This document shows, piece by piece, positions 34,730-44,900 of a stretch of 64,000 nucleotides of DNA. The notes beneath the pieces were generated by a model. That model was not told the origin of the DNA, searched no databases, and saw nothing but the letters and a program-made list of their open reading frames with translations. The stretch's first letter is position 1. Each line of letters opens with the position of its first letter. This stretch comes from Candidatus Eiseniibacteriota bacterium (lineage in GTDB: Bacteria; Orphanbacterota; Orphanbacteria; Orphanbacterales; Orphanbacteraceae): assembly GCA_029262235.1 (NCBI GenBank), contig JAJCZU010000003.1, positions 372,001 through 436,000 of the forward strand. The letters run 5' to 3'. The translations under genes were made by a program, and so were the position numbers.

Positions 34730-37117
34730 ATGCTGCTTGGTATGCCGCGAAATCGTACCCTCGATTGGGCACTTCTTTGCCTTTTCATATCCGTTATTAC
34801 GCTCGTAGCGATTGGCTGCGAGCAGACCGACCCGCCGGAACCTGACAAGAACAAAGCGCCCGAGACCGAGATCACAATCGGTCCGGAGGAGCGCGGTGCC
34901 GCTTTCTATCGCGTGCACATGTTCTGGAAGGGCTTCGATGACGACGGTCTGATCCGGGGCTACGAGTATGCCCTCGGCGACACGCTCCAGCGGAATGTCG
35001 AATGGAACTTCACGACCAAGACCGATTCCGTGTTCGTCTATCAGACTGCGGACGACCGGAACCAGGATCAGCAGCGCGACCACATCTTCTACGTTCGTGC
35101 CATAGATAATGAAGGGAAAGAAGACAGAACCCCGTCGTTCGTCAATTTCCGCGCCTTCACGACCGCTGAGCCCCGCTCGATCGTGTTCCGTGAAGTGGCG
35201 TTTCGATTGCTGGCGGAAGGCGACTATATCTTTGCCGCGGGAGGCGAGAACGGGCTCGAGATCTTCGACCGATCCGATCGCGCGAATATTCGAAGGGTGA
35301 ATACCGTCTTTACCGGCGGGAACGCGATCTCGCTCGCCCATCGCGACGGGTACGTGTTCCTGGCCGACGCTGAGAAGGGCGTCACCATCATCGATGCCAG
35401 AAACCCGGAGAGCGCGTTTGTAACGGCCGACTACCAGACGCTGGGGCGCTCGGTCGCGGGAGTCACGCTGCAGGACAACTACCTGTTCGTTGCCGACGGC
35501 AAGAACGGAATCGTCGTTCTCGATGTGAGCGTTCCCGAAGAGCCGGCCTTCTTCGGCCGCTATCGACCGAACCCGCGCGTTACGTTTACCGACGTGGCCA
35601 TCATGGACGGCTACGTGATCGGCGCCGGCGACTCGAGCGGCGTCCATTCCATCTTGTTCAATGAAAATGACGAAATTGCGATGACCCCGGCGCCGAACGG
35701 GCGCAACGTCGGCGTGCTCTTTCAGACCGCGAGCATGCGGGCGAAGCTCCAGGACGGGATCGCCTACATTGCCGACGGCAGCGTCGGTCTCTGGACGCTC
35801 GGAGTCGGCGCGGACGGCAGCCTCGATTCGCTCGACCGCCTCATTACGGGCGGACTTGCGGTCGACGTGGAAGTCGTCGGCGACTACGCCTATGTTGCGG
35901 ACGGGCCGAACGGCCTTGTCGTCGTAGACGTTTCGGACCCGATGAATCTGACCCAGGTGCGCCGCGTCGGTTTTTCGGGTGACGTGACCGGCGTCTTTGC
36001 CGACGGCGACACGCTCTACGTCGGAAACGACGATCGCGGATTCGTACTGATCGACATCAGCGACCCGGCTTCGGCCGACGTGCTTGCACGGCCATCGCTT
36101 CGCTTCTGCTTCGAGGAAGTGCAGGTCGCGGGCCGTGTCGATACGCTTCGCAGCCCGGCCGAGGCCGAGACGCTCATCGCATTTTCGGACGTCAAGTTCT
36201 GCTGGGAGGGAATCTCCCCCGGCGGGCGCGTGATCGGCTATCGCTACGAACTCGGAAGCATCGACAACGTACGCAAGGAAGTCGGCCCCGACTCGCTCGA
36301 AGTCAGCTACAGCGATCTTCCGCCGAAGGATCTCTATATCTTCTCGGTCGATACGAAGGACGAAACCGGTCTCTGGAGCACGGGAAATCTCTCGGCCACC
36401 AGGCGTTTCACGGTGAACTACGATCCGCAGACCACGATCGACTCCGTCTGGTACGACCCGAACCGCGCGGACTCCGATGAGCTCTTCGATATTACGGGCC
36501 AGGACAACGTGCTGATCGAAGACGGCAGCACCATTTTCTTCCGCTGGTCCACCACCGACAAGGACAGCGTTGTCGGGGACACGATTTCGGGTTCGTTCTG
36601 GACGGTGAACGGCGCGGGCGTTTTTTCGCCCGACTCACTGGAACTATCGTCCCGGACGCGTATGGCTTCGGCGGGACCGCTGCCCCAGAGCCCCGCTACG
36701 GGGTTCCACCGGCTGATCGTAGGCGGCATCGACTCGTTCGGAAGGCGTGAAGCCGCCGGCGCGGAGTTCCGTTTCCAGGTGAACTTCCCGCCGGACGTCA
36801 CCGTGACGTCGCCCGAGCCGAACCAGACGATCCGGCGTCCGGTCGGCGACAAGCTGAACGTGCAGCTGAATGCGATCGACCGCGACGGCCTTCTGGAAGA
36901 CCTGCGCGTGATCTATCGCCTGGAACTCGACCTCGGGAACGGCGCCGTGCAGCGCATCGCCGACGGGGAAGTCATTCCGGATGTTCAGAACTATTCATTC
37001 GATATTCCCCTGAACACGACGCGCGGAATCTTCGTTCTTACCGTGACCCCGTTCGACCGCGCCGGCCTTGGAAAACGAGGCCCGATTCAGAATGTTACGT
37101 TCTTTATTGTTAACTAG
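34730..37117 (+). CDS. LVIVD-repeat beta-propeller lipoprotein
   Basis: This protein of about 795 residues has a lipoprotein signal ending VAIGC (Cys 30). An N-terminal Ig/FnIII-like domain (about 40-140, with YVRAIDNEGKEDRTPSF) is shared with the next gene. A propeller of LVIVD-type repeats spans about 150-460 (FAAGGENGLEIFD, FLADAEKGVTIID, FVADGKNGIVVLDVS, YVADGPNGLVVVDVSDP, YVGNDDRGFVLIDISDP). Two or three further beta domains follow. LVIVD repeats are found in secreted or surface proteins of unknown role. ATG 34742 (Met-Pro-Arg-Asn) is an alternative start with better spacing from AGGTGG at 34724-34729. Likely first gene of an operon with the next two. Confidence 0.85.
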   Translation: MLLGMPRNRTLDWALLCLFISVITLVAIGCEQTDPPEPDKNKAPETEITIGPEERGAAFYRVHMFWKGFDDDGLIRGYEYALGDTLQRNVEWNFTTKTDSVFVYQTADDRNQDQQRDHIFYVRAIDNEGKEDRTPSFVNFRAFTTAEPRSIVFREVAFRLLAEGDYIFAAGGENGLEIFDRSDRANIRRVNTVFTGGNAISLAHRDGYVFLADAEKGVTIIDARNPESAFVTADYQTLGRSVAGVTLQDNYLFVADGKNGIVVLDVSVPEEPAFFGRYRPNPRVTFTDVAIMDGYVIGAGDSSGVHSILFNENDEIAMTPAPNGRNVGVLFQTASMRAKLQDGIAYIADGSVGLWTLGVGADGSLDSLDRLITGGLAVDVEVVGDYAYVADGPNGLVVVDVSDPMNLTQVRRVGFSGDVTGVFADGDTLYVGNDDRGFVLIDISDPASADVLARPSLRFCFEEVQVAGRVDTLRSPAEAETLIAFSDVKFCWEGISPGGRVIGYRYELGSIDNVRKEVGPDSLEVSYSDLPPKDLYIFSVDTKDETGLWSTGNLSATRRFTVNYDPQTTIDSVWYDPNRADSDELFDITGQDNVLIEDGSTIFFRWSTTDKDSVVGDTISGSFWTVNGAGVFSPDSLELSSRTRMASAGPLPQSPATGFHRLIVGGIDSFGRREAAGAEFRFQVNFPPDVTVTSPEPNQTIRRPVGDKLNVQLNAIDRDGLLEDLRVIYRLELDLGNGAVQRIADGEVIPDVQNYSFDIPLNTTRGIFVLTVTPFDRAGLGKRGPIQNVTFFIVN

Positions 37118-37139
37118 CATCCCCGCGAGGTAGCTGGAC

Positions 37140-39221
37140 ATGTTTGCATCAAAGTCGATTCGATCCATCGCCGAAGGGGCCGTGCTCGCGCTGTTTCTCG
37201 GGATTCTGCTGATCTCGGGCGCCTGCAACGATGATGTGGCGACCGGGCCGGACGTCAATATTCCGCCCCGCACGCAGATCTCCGGAGGACCGATTCCGTT
37301 CAACAATTCGCTGTACCTCGTCGATCTCAAATGGTTCGGCGAGGACGCTGACGGTGAGGTATCGAGGTACGAGTTCGCCTGGGACGACACGACGGAATGG
37401 TTCGAGACCGTGCTGTCCGGATCGACGTTCGTCGTGCGGTCGGACTCGTGCTGTGTCTACGACACCACTTCGGAGGTGGCGGGCGACCTCATTACCGAAA
37501 GCTTCTTCCGCTTTCATACGTTCTTCATCCGCGCCATCGACAACGAAGGCCTCGCCGATCCGAGTCCGGCGTTCATTACGTTCAATGCCGTGACCGTAGC
37601 GCCGCAGACCACGCTCACGCGCGGTCCGGGCGTCGGTCCTGCGACTTCGAGCGGACCTTCCGCTTCGTTCGAGTGGGAAGGCAGGGATCCGGATTCCCCC
37701 GACAATCGCGTTGTGGCGTTCGAATATTTTCGAGCAACGAACGGCGATCTGAAACGAAGATTCGGCTTCAACCCCGCAGTGGGGGTGACACGCGATCTAT
37801 GGAACAGGCTCGACTGGGTGCGCGTACAGTCCGACACGACATTTCTCGTTCTACGCAATCTGGAGCCGACAGCGGGTGACATCGAGAACAAGAAGCACTT
37901 CTTCTTCGTGCGCGCGATCGACGAAGCGGGCGCCGTGGAACAAGTCCCGGTCAAGGGCACGAATTACGTGGAGTGGGGCGTTGCCGGAGCGACCACCGGC
38001 CAGCTCGCGATCCGAAGCAACGTCATGGGGGCGCGGTTTACGCAGGGCGGCGCGGAAGACGGCGCCGTTTTCGAAGGTACGAAAATCATCTTTTCGTGGC
38101 AGGCGGATCTCCGCTCTTACGGAGGCGTCGTAACCGGCTACGGCTGGGCATACGACAACGTACTCTGGTCGCCGTGGGACATCGGCGTGACGCGATTCCC
38201 CGAGACCGGCGACGGGTTCCGGCCGACGCGAGGCCGCCACAGCTTCTTTGCACGGGCGCGCGACGAAGCGGGGCTCATCGTGCAGACCGAGTTCCCGTTC
38301 GAAGTGTTTGCCGGACCGGCCGAAGTCGAGACGACGGCCGTGTTCCACTGGAACGACTTTTTCTACGAGCAGTCGTCCACGTTCTGGCCCGGCCAGCAGC
38401 AGTATCTGAAATACTGGAGCGACACCGTAATGGCCCGCTTCAATATTACGGAACAATTTAATCCGAAGATCAGCGCATCGAACCAGAGGGTTCCGATCCG
38501 CCAGTTGAGTCGTGCCACCACGCTGCTTCTGACCGTCGATGACTGGGAAGGGGATGGCGGCGCGCCGTTCCTGTCGAATCTCGTCGACATTCAGCAGAAT
38601 CCGATCTGGTCGTATGTCGACGCGGGCGGGAACCTCCTGCTCGTCGGCTTCCGACCGACATGGAACTTCCTTCCTGATAACGATTACATCGACACCGGAT
38701 TCATTCCGATCCCGGACCCCTGCTCGAAGCTTTCCGCCGGTCCCAAGAACTGCGGAGCCGAGCTGATCTGGTGGCACCCCGTTGTCGCCGACTCGATTCC
38801 GCACCCGGTGTTCGAATACTGCCGTGTGGATACTACCGTGATCGACGATGCCCTGGATTACATGCAGAGCGCGCAATCGCGCGATCCTACTCTGCCTGAC
38901 CTCGTTCTGGATCCCGTGCGCGCGCGCGGATGGATTCGAAACGGCGGGGCGGCGGCGAACAGCGGCCTGCATCAGGTCGAACGCTACAAGACGGACAACA
39001 ATCACGAAGCGATCGAGCTGTACGGCTTTGGTCGCGGGCTCGATCCGGCGAGCGCGACGGGCGAGTTGCCGATGGCTCTCTTCATACCGTCCAACGGCTC
39101 TCGCGGCAACGTCGTACTGTTCGGCGGGCCACTCTGGTACTTCGATCCCGATGACGTGAAATTAACGATCGAAACGATCATGATCTCGCTCTTCGGAGAA
39201 GAGTTCCGCAGCACGAATTGA
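37140..39221 (+). CDS. Large lipoprotein paired with the LVIVD lipoprotein
   Basis: This 693-residue protein has a lipoprotein signal ending ISGAC (Cys 29). It begins with the same domain type as its upstream neighbour: a Pro-rich start, Trp-Phe-Gly-Glu-Asp-Ala-Asp-Gly, then FFIRAIDNEGLADPSPAF. Variants recur at about residues 160-280 (FFVRAIDEAGAVEQ) and 300-390 (FFARARDEAGLI). The last ~300 residues, containing LLLTVDDWEGDGG and NLLLVGFRPTW, look like a Rossmann-like or glutamine-amidotransferase-like fold; this is a weak impression. No catalytic motif was recognised. It starts 22 bases after the upstream stop, so co-transcription is likely. Confidence 0.8.
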   Translation: MFASKSIRSIAEGAVLALFLGILLISGACNDDVATGPDVNIPPRTQISGGPIPFNNSLYLVDLKWFGEDADGEVSRYEFAWDDTTEWFETVLSGSTFVVRSDSCCVYDTTSEVAGDLITESFFRFHTFFIRAIDNEGLADPSPAFITFNAVTVAPQTTLTRGPGVGPATSSGPSASFEWEGRDPDSPDNRVVAFEYFRATNGDLKRRFGFNPAVGVTRDLWNRLDWVRVQSDTTFLVLRNLEPTAGDIENKKHFFFVRAIDEAGAVEQVPVKGTNYVEWGVAGATTGQLAIRSNVMGARFTQGGAEDGAVFEGTKIIFSWQADLRSYGGVVTGYGWAYDNVLWSPWDIGVTRFPETGDGFRPTRGRHSFFARARDEAGLIVQTEFPFEVFAGPAEVETTAVFHWNDFFYEQSSTFWPGQQQYLKYWSDTVMARFNITEQFNPKISASNQRVPIRQLSRATTLLLTVDDWEGDGGAPFLSNLVDIQQNPIWSYVDAGGNLLLVGFRPTWNFLPDNDYIDTGFIPIPDPCSKLSAGPKNCGAELIWWHPVVADSIPHPVFEYCRVDTTVIDDALDYMQSAQSRDPTLPDLVLDPVRARGWIRNGGAAANSGLHQVERYKTDNNHEAIELYGFGRGLDPASATGELPMALFIPSNGSRGNVVLFGGPLWYFDPDDVKLTIETIMISLFGEEFRSTN

Positions 39222-39271
39222 TTGGGATGCGAGGTCTCACTCGCTTGATCGGTAAAGGAGTATTGCACTCG

Positions 39272-40807
39272 ATGTTTCAGCCCCTCATTTCCCGGCGCCG
39301 TGTCTGTTCCGCCGCCGCCGTTCTGATCGCACAGGCGCTGGCGGTGGCCGGCACCGCATGGGCGGTCGAAACGCCTGACATCGAATTCACGGTGGAACCG
39401 AAAGCGCAGTCCGTGGAAATCACGTGGTCGCACCCGGCAAGTTCGGTGATTTCCGAGCTCACCGTGGTCGACTCGATCTGGGGCGGCACCGCGCGTCTCG
39501 AGCTCGGCGGGGAATTCAATGAAGACTGTGATCTCGATATCCGGCTCCGCTCTGTCCGCGAAGTTTCCCGATTCCGGAATCCGTTCGTGAACCCGCCTTC
39601 GCTCCAGGCGACCAATCCGAGCGCCCCGAACTACTGGGGGGGCACCGCCCTTCCCGCCTCATCGGGGGAACCGGACATCTGCGCACGGCATACGATTCTG
39701 ATTCAGGCGCTCGACAGTGGCGAGCTGCTCGCGAACGGCACTGCCGGCGGAGCCCCGATCCGTCTGCGCCGCACGCTCGACGGAAGCAGTATCGATACGT
39801 TGACGATTGCGGGCGATTTCATTCCGGGCACAGACGCGTTGCCGCTTCCCTTCGGATCCGAGCTGACATTCAGCGAGGGGACGATTATTGCCGGGAATAC
39901 TTTCCAGGTGGTGCAGCAGTCGCAGGAAGTGCGCATGGCGTGGGACTACGTTTTCGTGGGCGGCGGCGAGCAGGACCGGATTTCGTCATCGGATCCGGGC
40001 GAGACCGAGCTGATCTTCTGCCGGCCGGGCGAATGGGTCGACTACAAATTCGGCCTGCAGCTCCGCATCGTGACCGACTCCCTGTTCGTCATGGACACGG
40101 TGATCGACACCACGGACGTTGTCTTCGACACGACGGGCACTGATATTGATACGAGCTATGTCACGGCGGAACGGGACACGTCCTACTACGAGATCGACCG
40201 GTTCGTGCCCGCATCGAGCGATACACTCGGTGTTTATGCCGTGCTGTTCCGGAAGATCGACGGGTACCGCATTTATCGATCGGACATCACGAATCCGAAC
40301 GGATTCTCCGTGCTGGACGAGCTTCTGTTCTGCGACTCGGCCGACGTCGAGTTCCTCTCCCAGTCGACCATGACCTACGTAGATGACGAAGGGGTTCATA
40401 ACGGATTCCCTTACAATTATTACATCACCGCTTTCGACACGCTCACTTCGCAGGAAGGGGGCAGTGGGAATCTCAGAAGAAATCTCATTCCACGCGCCGA
40501 GGCCACGAACGACATGGACCAGATCCGTGTCGTCCCGAATCCCTACAAGCGCCGCGCCGCGTGGGAAGTCGACGGTGAGAAGATCGAGTTCACTCATCTT
40601 CCCGAGCGCGCGACGATTCAGGTCTATACGGTTGCCGGCGATCTCGTCAACGAGTGGGAGCATCGCGGAGAAAAAGGTGACGGCAGCTCCACATGGGATA
40701 CAAAAAACCAGGACGGAGTTCTGGTTGTCAGCGGGGTTTATGTCTTTTATGTGCGTGAATCAACAACCGGGGCGGATCGTGTCGGTAAGTTCATCATCGT
40801 TCGCTAG
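39272..40807 (+). CDS. Secreted protein with C-terminal FlgD-like sorting domain
   Basis: This protein has about 511 residues and a signal peptide ending AVAGTAWAVE. The body is beta-rich. The C-terminal ~90 residues carry RVVPNPYKRRAAWEV, ATIQVYTVAGDLVNEWEH, DGVLVVSGVYVFYV and a final KFIIVR. This is the divergent VPNPY version of the sorting domain common in candidate phyla of the FCB group. The frame opens at 39218, but ATG 39272 has AAAGGAG 11 bases upstream and gives a proper signal peptide. It follows two large lipoproteins in the same orientation, so the three products may form one surface complex. Confidence 0.82.
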   Translation: MFQPLISRRRVCSAAAVLIAQALAVAGTAWAVETPDIEFTVEPKAQSVEITWSHPASSVISELTVVDSIWGGTARLELGGEFNEDCDLDIRLRSVREVSRFRNPFVNPPSLQATNPSAPNYWGGTALPASSGEPDICARHTILIQALDSGELLANGTAGGAPIRLRRTLDGSSIDTLTIAGDFIPGTDALPLPFGSELTFSEGTIIAGNTFQVVQQSQEVRMAWDYVFVGGGEQDRISSSDPGETELIFCRPGEWVDYKFGLQLRIVTDSLFVMDTVIDTTDVVFDTTGTDIDTSYVTAERDTSYYEIDRFVPASSDTLGVYAVLFRKIDGYRIYRSDITNPNGFSVLDELLFCDSADVEFLSQSTMTYVDDEGVHNGFPYNYYITAFDTLTSQEGGSGNLRRNLIPRAEATNDMDQIRVVPNPYKRRAAWEVDGEKIEFTHLPERATIQVYTVAGDLVNEWEHRGEKGDGSSTWDTKNQDGVLVVSGVYVFYVRESTTGADRVGKFIIVR

Positions 40808-40810
40808 CAT

Positions 40811-41863
40811 ATGAACGCCGTTCCGCTGATTTTGTCCGAGCGCGGGGGCTCGCTGGAAAGCACGCGCCGCGGACATGTGGTCGTCGTGAACGATCGGGGC
40901 GATCTCGTCCATTCGATCGGCGACGACGAGTACTGTACGTTTTACCGGTCGGCCGTGAAACCGTTTCAGGTTCTGCCGCTCATGGAATCCGACTTCTTCG
41001 AGTCGTTCGGATTTGAAGACCGGCATGTCGCCGTGATGGTCGCTTCGCACAGCTCGCAGCCCGAACACTCGAAGGTCGTGCGCGAGGTTCTCAGGAAAGC
41101 GGGCGTTACGGAGGCCGATCTCGAATGCGGCGCGCACGCGCCGGCGCATGAACCGTCCCGCGACCGGCTCGCCCGCGCGGGGCGCACGCCGGGCGCGATT
41201 CACAACAACTGTTCCGGGAAGCACGCCGGCATGCTGGCGCTCGCGAAAGGGAACGGCTGGCCGTTGACCGGATACATCCACGCCGACCATCCGGTCCAGA
41301 TCGCGGCACGCCGCGCGGTCGAAGAAGTGACCGGTGTCACTCTTGACGACGCGCGATCCGGGATCGACGGATGCGGCATCCCGACCCACTCCGCGTCGAT
41401 CCGCGGGCTCGCTCACGGATTCGCGCGCATGGCGACGGGCGCTTTTGAAGGCCGGCGGAAAGCCGCGATGGTGCGCGTCCGCGAGTCGATGATGAAGTTT
41501 CCCGTGTTGATCGCAGGCGAAGGCCGGAGCGACACGGATCTGATGGCTGCACGGCCCGGCGCCGTGTTCAGCAAGGTGGGCGCCAAAGGCGTACTCGGCA
41601 TGGGTATTCCCGAACGGGGGCTAGGCGTCGCCATTAAAATCGAGGATGGTTTTCTCGCGGATATCGGACTCGCCGCAATGCACGTTCTCCGTCTGCTGGG
41701 GATTGCGCCCTGGAACATGGAAAACGGGGGGAGCGGCGCCACGACCCAGATCGTTCGGAACTGGGCCGGGAGAGAGGTCGGCACCGATTATGCCGATTTC
41801 GTGTTCGAGGAGCCGGTCCTGATCGAGGCTGTTGGCGCGGGCATCAACCGCGAGGCCGTCTGA
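40811..41863 (+). CDS. Type III (ReAV-like) L-asparaginase, Asparaginase_II family
   Basis: This 350-residue enzyme converts asparagine to aspartate and ammonia. It matches the Rhizobium etli inducible asparaginase family (PF06089). Motifs are YRSAVKPFQ (the Ser-x-x-Lys pair), ASHSSQPEHS, HNNCSGKHAGML (Cys and Lys of the zinc site) and GIDGCGIPTHS (second Cys). No signal peptide is visible, so it is cytoplasmic. It sits three bases after the sorted-protein gene and before a terminator-like hairpin at 41908-41927. Its metabolic link with the surface proteins is unclear. Confidence 0.9.
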   Translation: MNAVPLILSERGGSLESTRRGHVVVVNDRGDLVHSIGDDEYCTFYRSAVKPFQVLPLMESDFFESFGFEDRHVAVMVASHSSQPEHSKVVREVLRKAGVTEADLECGAHAPAHEPSRDRLARAGRTPGAIHNNCSGKHAGMLALAKGNGWPLTGYIHADHPVQIAARRAVEEVTGVTLDDARSGIDGCGIPTHSASIRGLAHGFARMATGAFEGRRKAAMVRVRESMMKFPVLIAGEGRSDTDLMAARPGAVFSKVGAKGVLGMGIPERGLGVAIKIEDGFLADIGLAAMHVLRLLGIAPWNMENGGSGATTQIVRNWAGREVGTDYADFVFEEPVLIEAVGAGINREAV

Positions 41864-41907
41864 GGACAGGACCGGGAACTCGACTCCCCACTCTGGAATC
41901 GCCAAGC

Positions 41908-41927
41908 AAAGGGCCCTGCCCTTTTTT
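41908..41927 (+). terminator. Terminator or attenuator hairpin before the giant beta-helix gene
   Basis: The stem AAAGGGC 41908-41914 / GCCCTTT 41918-41924 has a three-base loop and continues into a T run to 41927. It follows the asparaginase stop by 45 bases and precedes the next start by 25 bases, so it may end the upstream transcript or attenuate the next gene. Confidence 0.7.
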
Positions 41928-41951
41928 CGAAAGAAAGGAGCTCTCTTCCGC

Positions 41952-44900
41952 ATGAAGAGCAGACACAACCTCTCGCTTCTGGCCGCCGCCCTGCTTCTCT
42001 CGTTGCCGGCGCTTGTCCAGGGGGCGACGAGATTCGCCGCTCCCGCCACGTTCGGCACGGCGAACACGGCACCATACGATACGCCGTTCACTGCCTCTTA
42101 CGAACTGCAGGCGGTTCTTGACCTCTCGGCCAGCGGCGACACGGTTCTCGTTGCGGGAGTGACGATCTCCGATTTCCAGCAGTTCGGGACTTCGTTTCAG
42201 GAAGGCATTACGATTCCAGAGGGCGTCGTTCTGATCGGCGGATGGGACCTCACGCGCGCACTGGCCGCGACCGACCCTCGCTACTTCGACGAAGACTCGC
42301 TCTGGAGCGTCATCTCGCCGCTCGACGGCCGCGCGGTTACGTTCGCTTACGACTCCACGATCGCGAGCTTCGACACTCTGACGATCGATACGGTGAGCGT
42401 GATCGACACCACATGGTCGTTTACCGGGCCCGGACTCGACACGCGCTTCGAACGCATGATCGTGCGCGACGCGATCGCGAACCTCGACGATGGCGCCGGC
42501 GTCTACGTGCGCGCCGGATCGCCCACGATTCACAGAAACGTATTCATCAACTGCCAGTCGAACGCCGCACGCGGCGGATGCATCTTCGTCGGAAACGGTT
42601 CGCCCGCCATTACGAACAACACGATCGCGTTCTGCCGTTCGCAATCAGGGAGCGGCGTCCTGCACGTCGCCGGCGGCGCGCCGACGGTGCGCGACAACAT
42701 CTTCTACACGACCACGCTCGGCTTCGGAGTCGCGTGCTCGGACAGTGGCGCGGCTGATGTGTCCTACAACGCCTTTTATCAGAATAACGGGAACGATATT
42801 TCCGGCTGCGACGCCGACAACTCCAACCTGTTCGGCGTCGACCCTGTTTTCTGCGGTCCCGCGCAGGGGAACTACTCGATCTTCGCGGAATCCCAGCTTG
42901 CGAACGCCGCGAGCGATGGTGGTGTTCTCGGCGCACGGGGCATCGGATGCCGCGCGCGCATCAAATACGTTTCGGTGGCGGGGGGCGATCGCTTCCCGTA
43001 CAACACGCCGTCCGGCGCCGCGAAGACGCTGGAACAGGCGGTCGCACTCGCGCTCGACGGCGACACGATCCGCGTCGGCCAGGGTGTGTACACCGAAAAC
43101 CTCACGGTCAGCAGCTCCATTACGATCCAGGGCGGTTTCGAGGCCACGCTGGCAGGCACGGAACCCACACCGCTCCTTTCGGGAGGCGGTGTTGTCATCC
43201 TCAACGAAGATCCCGACCGGCCTGCGCTGACGGTGGAAGCCGGGGTCGGATCGTTCGAAGCGCAGTTCCTCGTCTTTGCGGGGACTCCGGAAGGGGATGG
43301 CGGGGCGATTTCGCTCGCGAGTTCCGACGCCGTTTTGAAGAGCGTCACGATCACGGGCCACGCTTCGACCACAAATCCGCAGATCGACATTACGGGTACG
43401 GATGTCCGTTTCCGTTACTGCATGATCGTCGACAATCGCGTGGATCCCGCGTCCGGCAGCGTCGCGCAGGCGGCCATCGGGTGCGCGGCCGGCGCGACAG
43501 TCGTTCTCGACACCTGCAACCTGCTTGGCAACGATGCCGATTTCGGCGCGGGCTGTTCCCCGGTTCAGGCGGGAACACGGAACTCGGATCCGCTCTTCTG
43601 TAATCCGGCTGCCAACCTCTATACCCTTCTATCAGAAGGCGACCTGGCGCTCGCGATCAACGGAAACAGTCCGATCGGTGCGCTCGGGCAGGGTTGCAAT
43701 TCCGCCGTTCATTACATTGCGCTGAATGGCGAAGGCGCGTTCCCGTACAACACGCCTGGGACCGCAACCAGCAATATCGATACTGTGTTCACGATCGCCA
43801 CGGCCGGCGATACGATTCGTTTCGGCGAAGGCCGCTTCGTCACCGCGCTGGATGTGCGGTCCACGATCGTGCTCGAGGGCGGCTGGAACGATGCGTTCGA
43901 TACGCGCGACATCGATCCGGCGACGACGATCCTGTCCGGGGACGTCGAAGGCGCCCCGACGATTCTGATCAGCAATCCGGGCGGAAGCGGCGGTTCGCCA
44001 AGCCCGCGCATTTCGGGCTTTGTGATCACGCACGAACCGGGCGTTTCCGGCCCCGGCGTCGTGGCCACCGACAACGCGCGGCCGTTCCTCAATCAGAACA
44101 TGATCGTGGGGAACACCCTCGACCGGTCGCTCAATCCCGAGTATCGGAGCGCGGGGATTCATACGGTCGGCGAAGGGACCGGCATCGTCATTCCGACGAT
44201 CACGCACAATACCGTCGTCGAGAACGTAATTACCAATGTCGGCACGGATGATCAGCATACGGGCGCGGGCCTCTACGCCGAGCGGGTCAATACCGGGCCG
44301 GACCGATTCACGGCGAACCTGAATGTCTTTTACGGAAACGAGGGCGGGTCGGGCGGTTTCGTGATCTCTTCACAGGCCAAGGTCGTCACAAACAACGTCG
44401 GGTGGGCGAATCTCGATTCGGCCGGCGTCGAAACGAACTTCGTCACCAAGATCGGTGGCATCGGAAACACGAACGTGGTCGCCGACCCGGTGTTCTGCGA
44501 TCCCGCGATCGGAAACTATCTGCTCAGCACGTGTTCGCCGGCTGCGAGCCGCACGTACAGCGTGACCGGTGACACGGTCGCGGGCGCGCTTCCCATCTCG
44601 CCCGACTGCATCTGCGACAACAACGTATTCCGAGTCTACGGACTCGCCGCGGAATCCGGCTTCCCGTTCCGCGGCCGGCGGAATGCCGCGCGCCGTGTCT
44701 CGACGCTGGCGCCTTATCTCTCGCCTGGCGATACCGTAAAAGTTTCAAACGACAACGTTACGGACGCGTTCGAACTGCTGCCGGGGGTCATCTACCTCGG
44801 CGGTTATCAGAATACGACGTTCCTGAATTCGACGCGGCTGAGTCTCGGCCGTACACGAGTCGGTGCAATCGGGGACCAGCGACTGCTTACGGCGACTACC

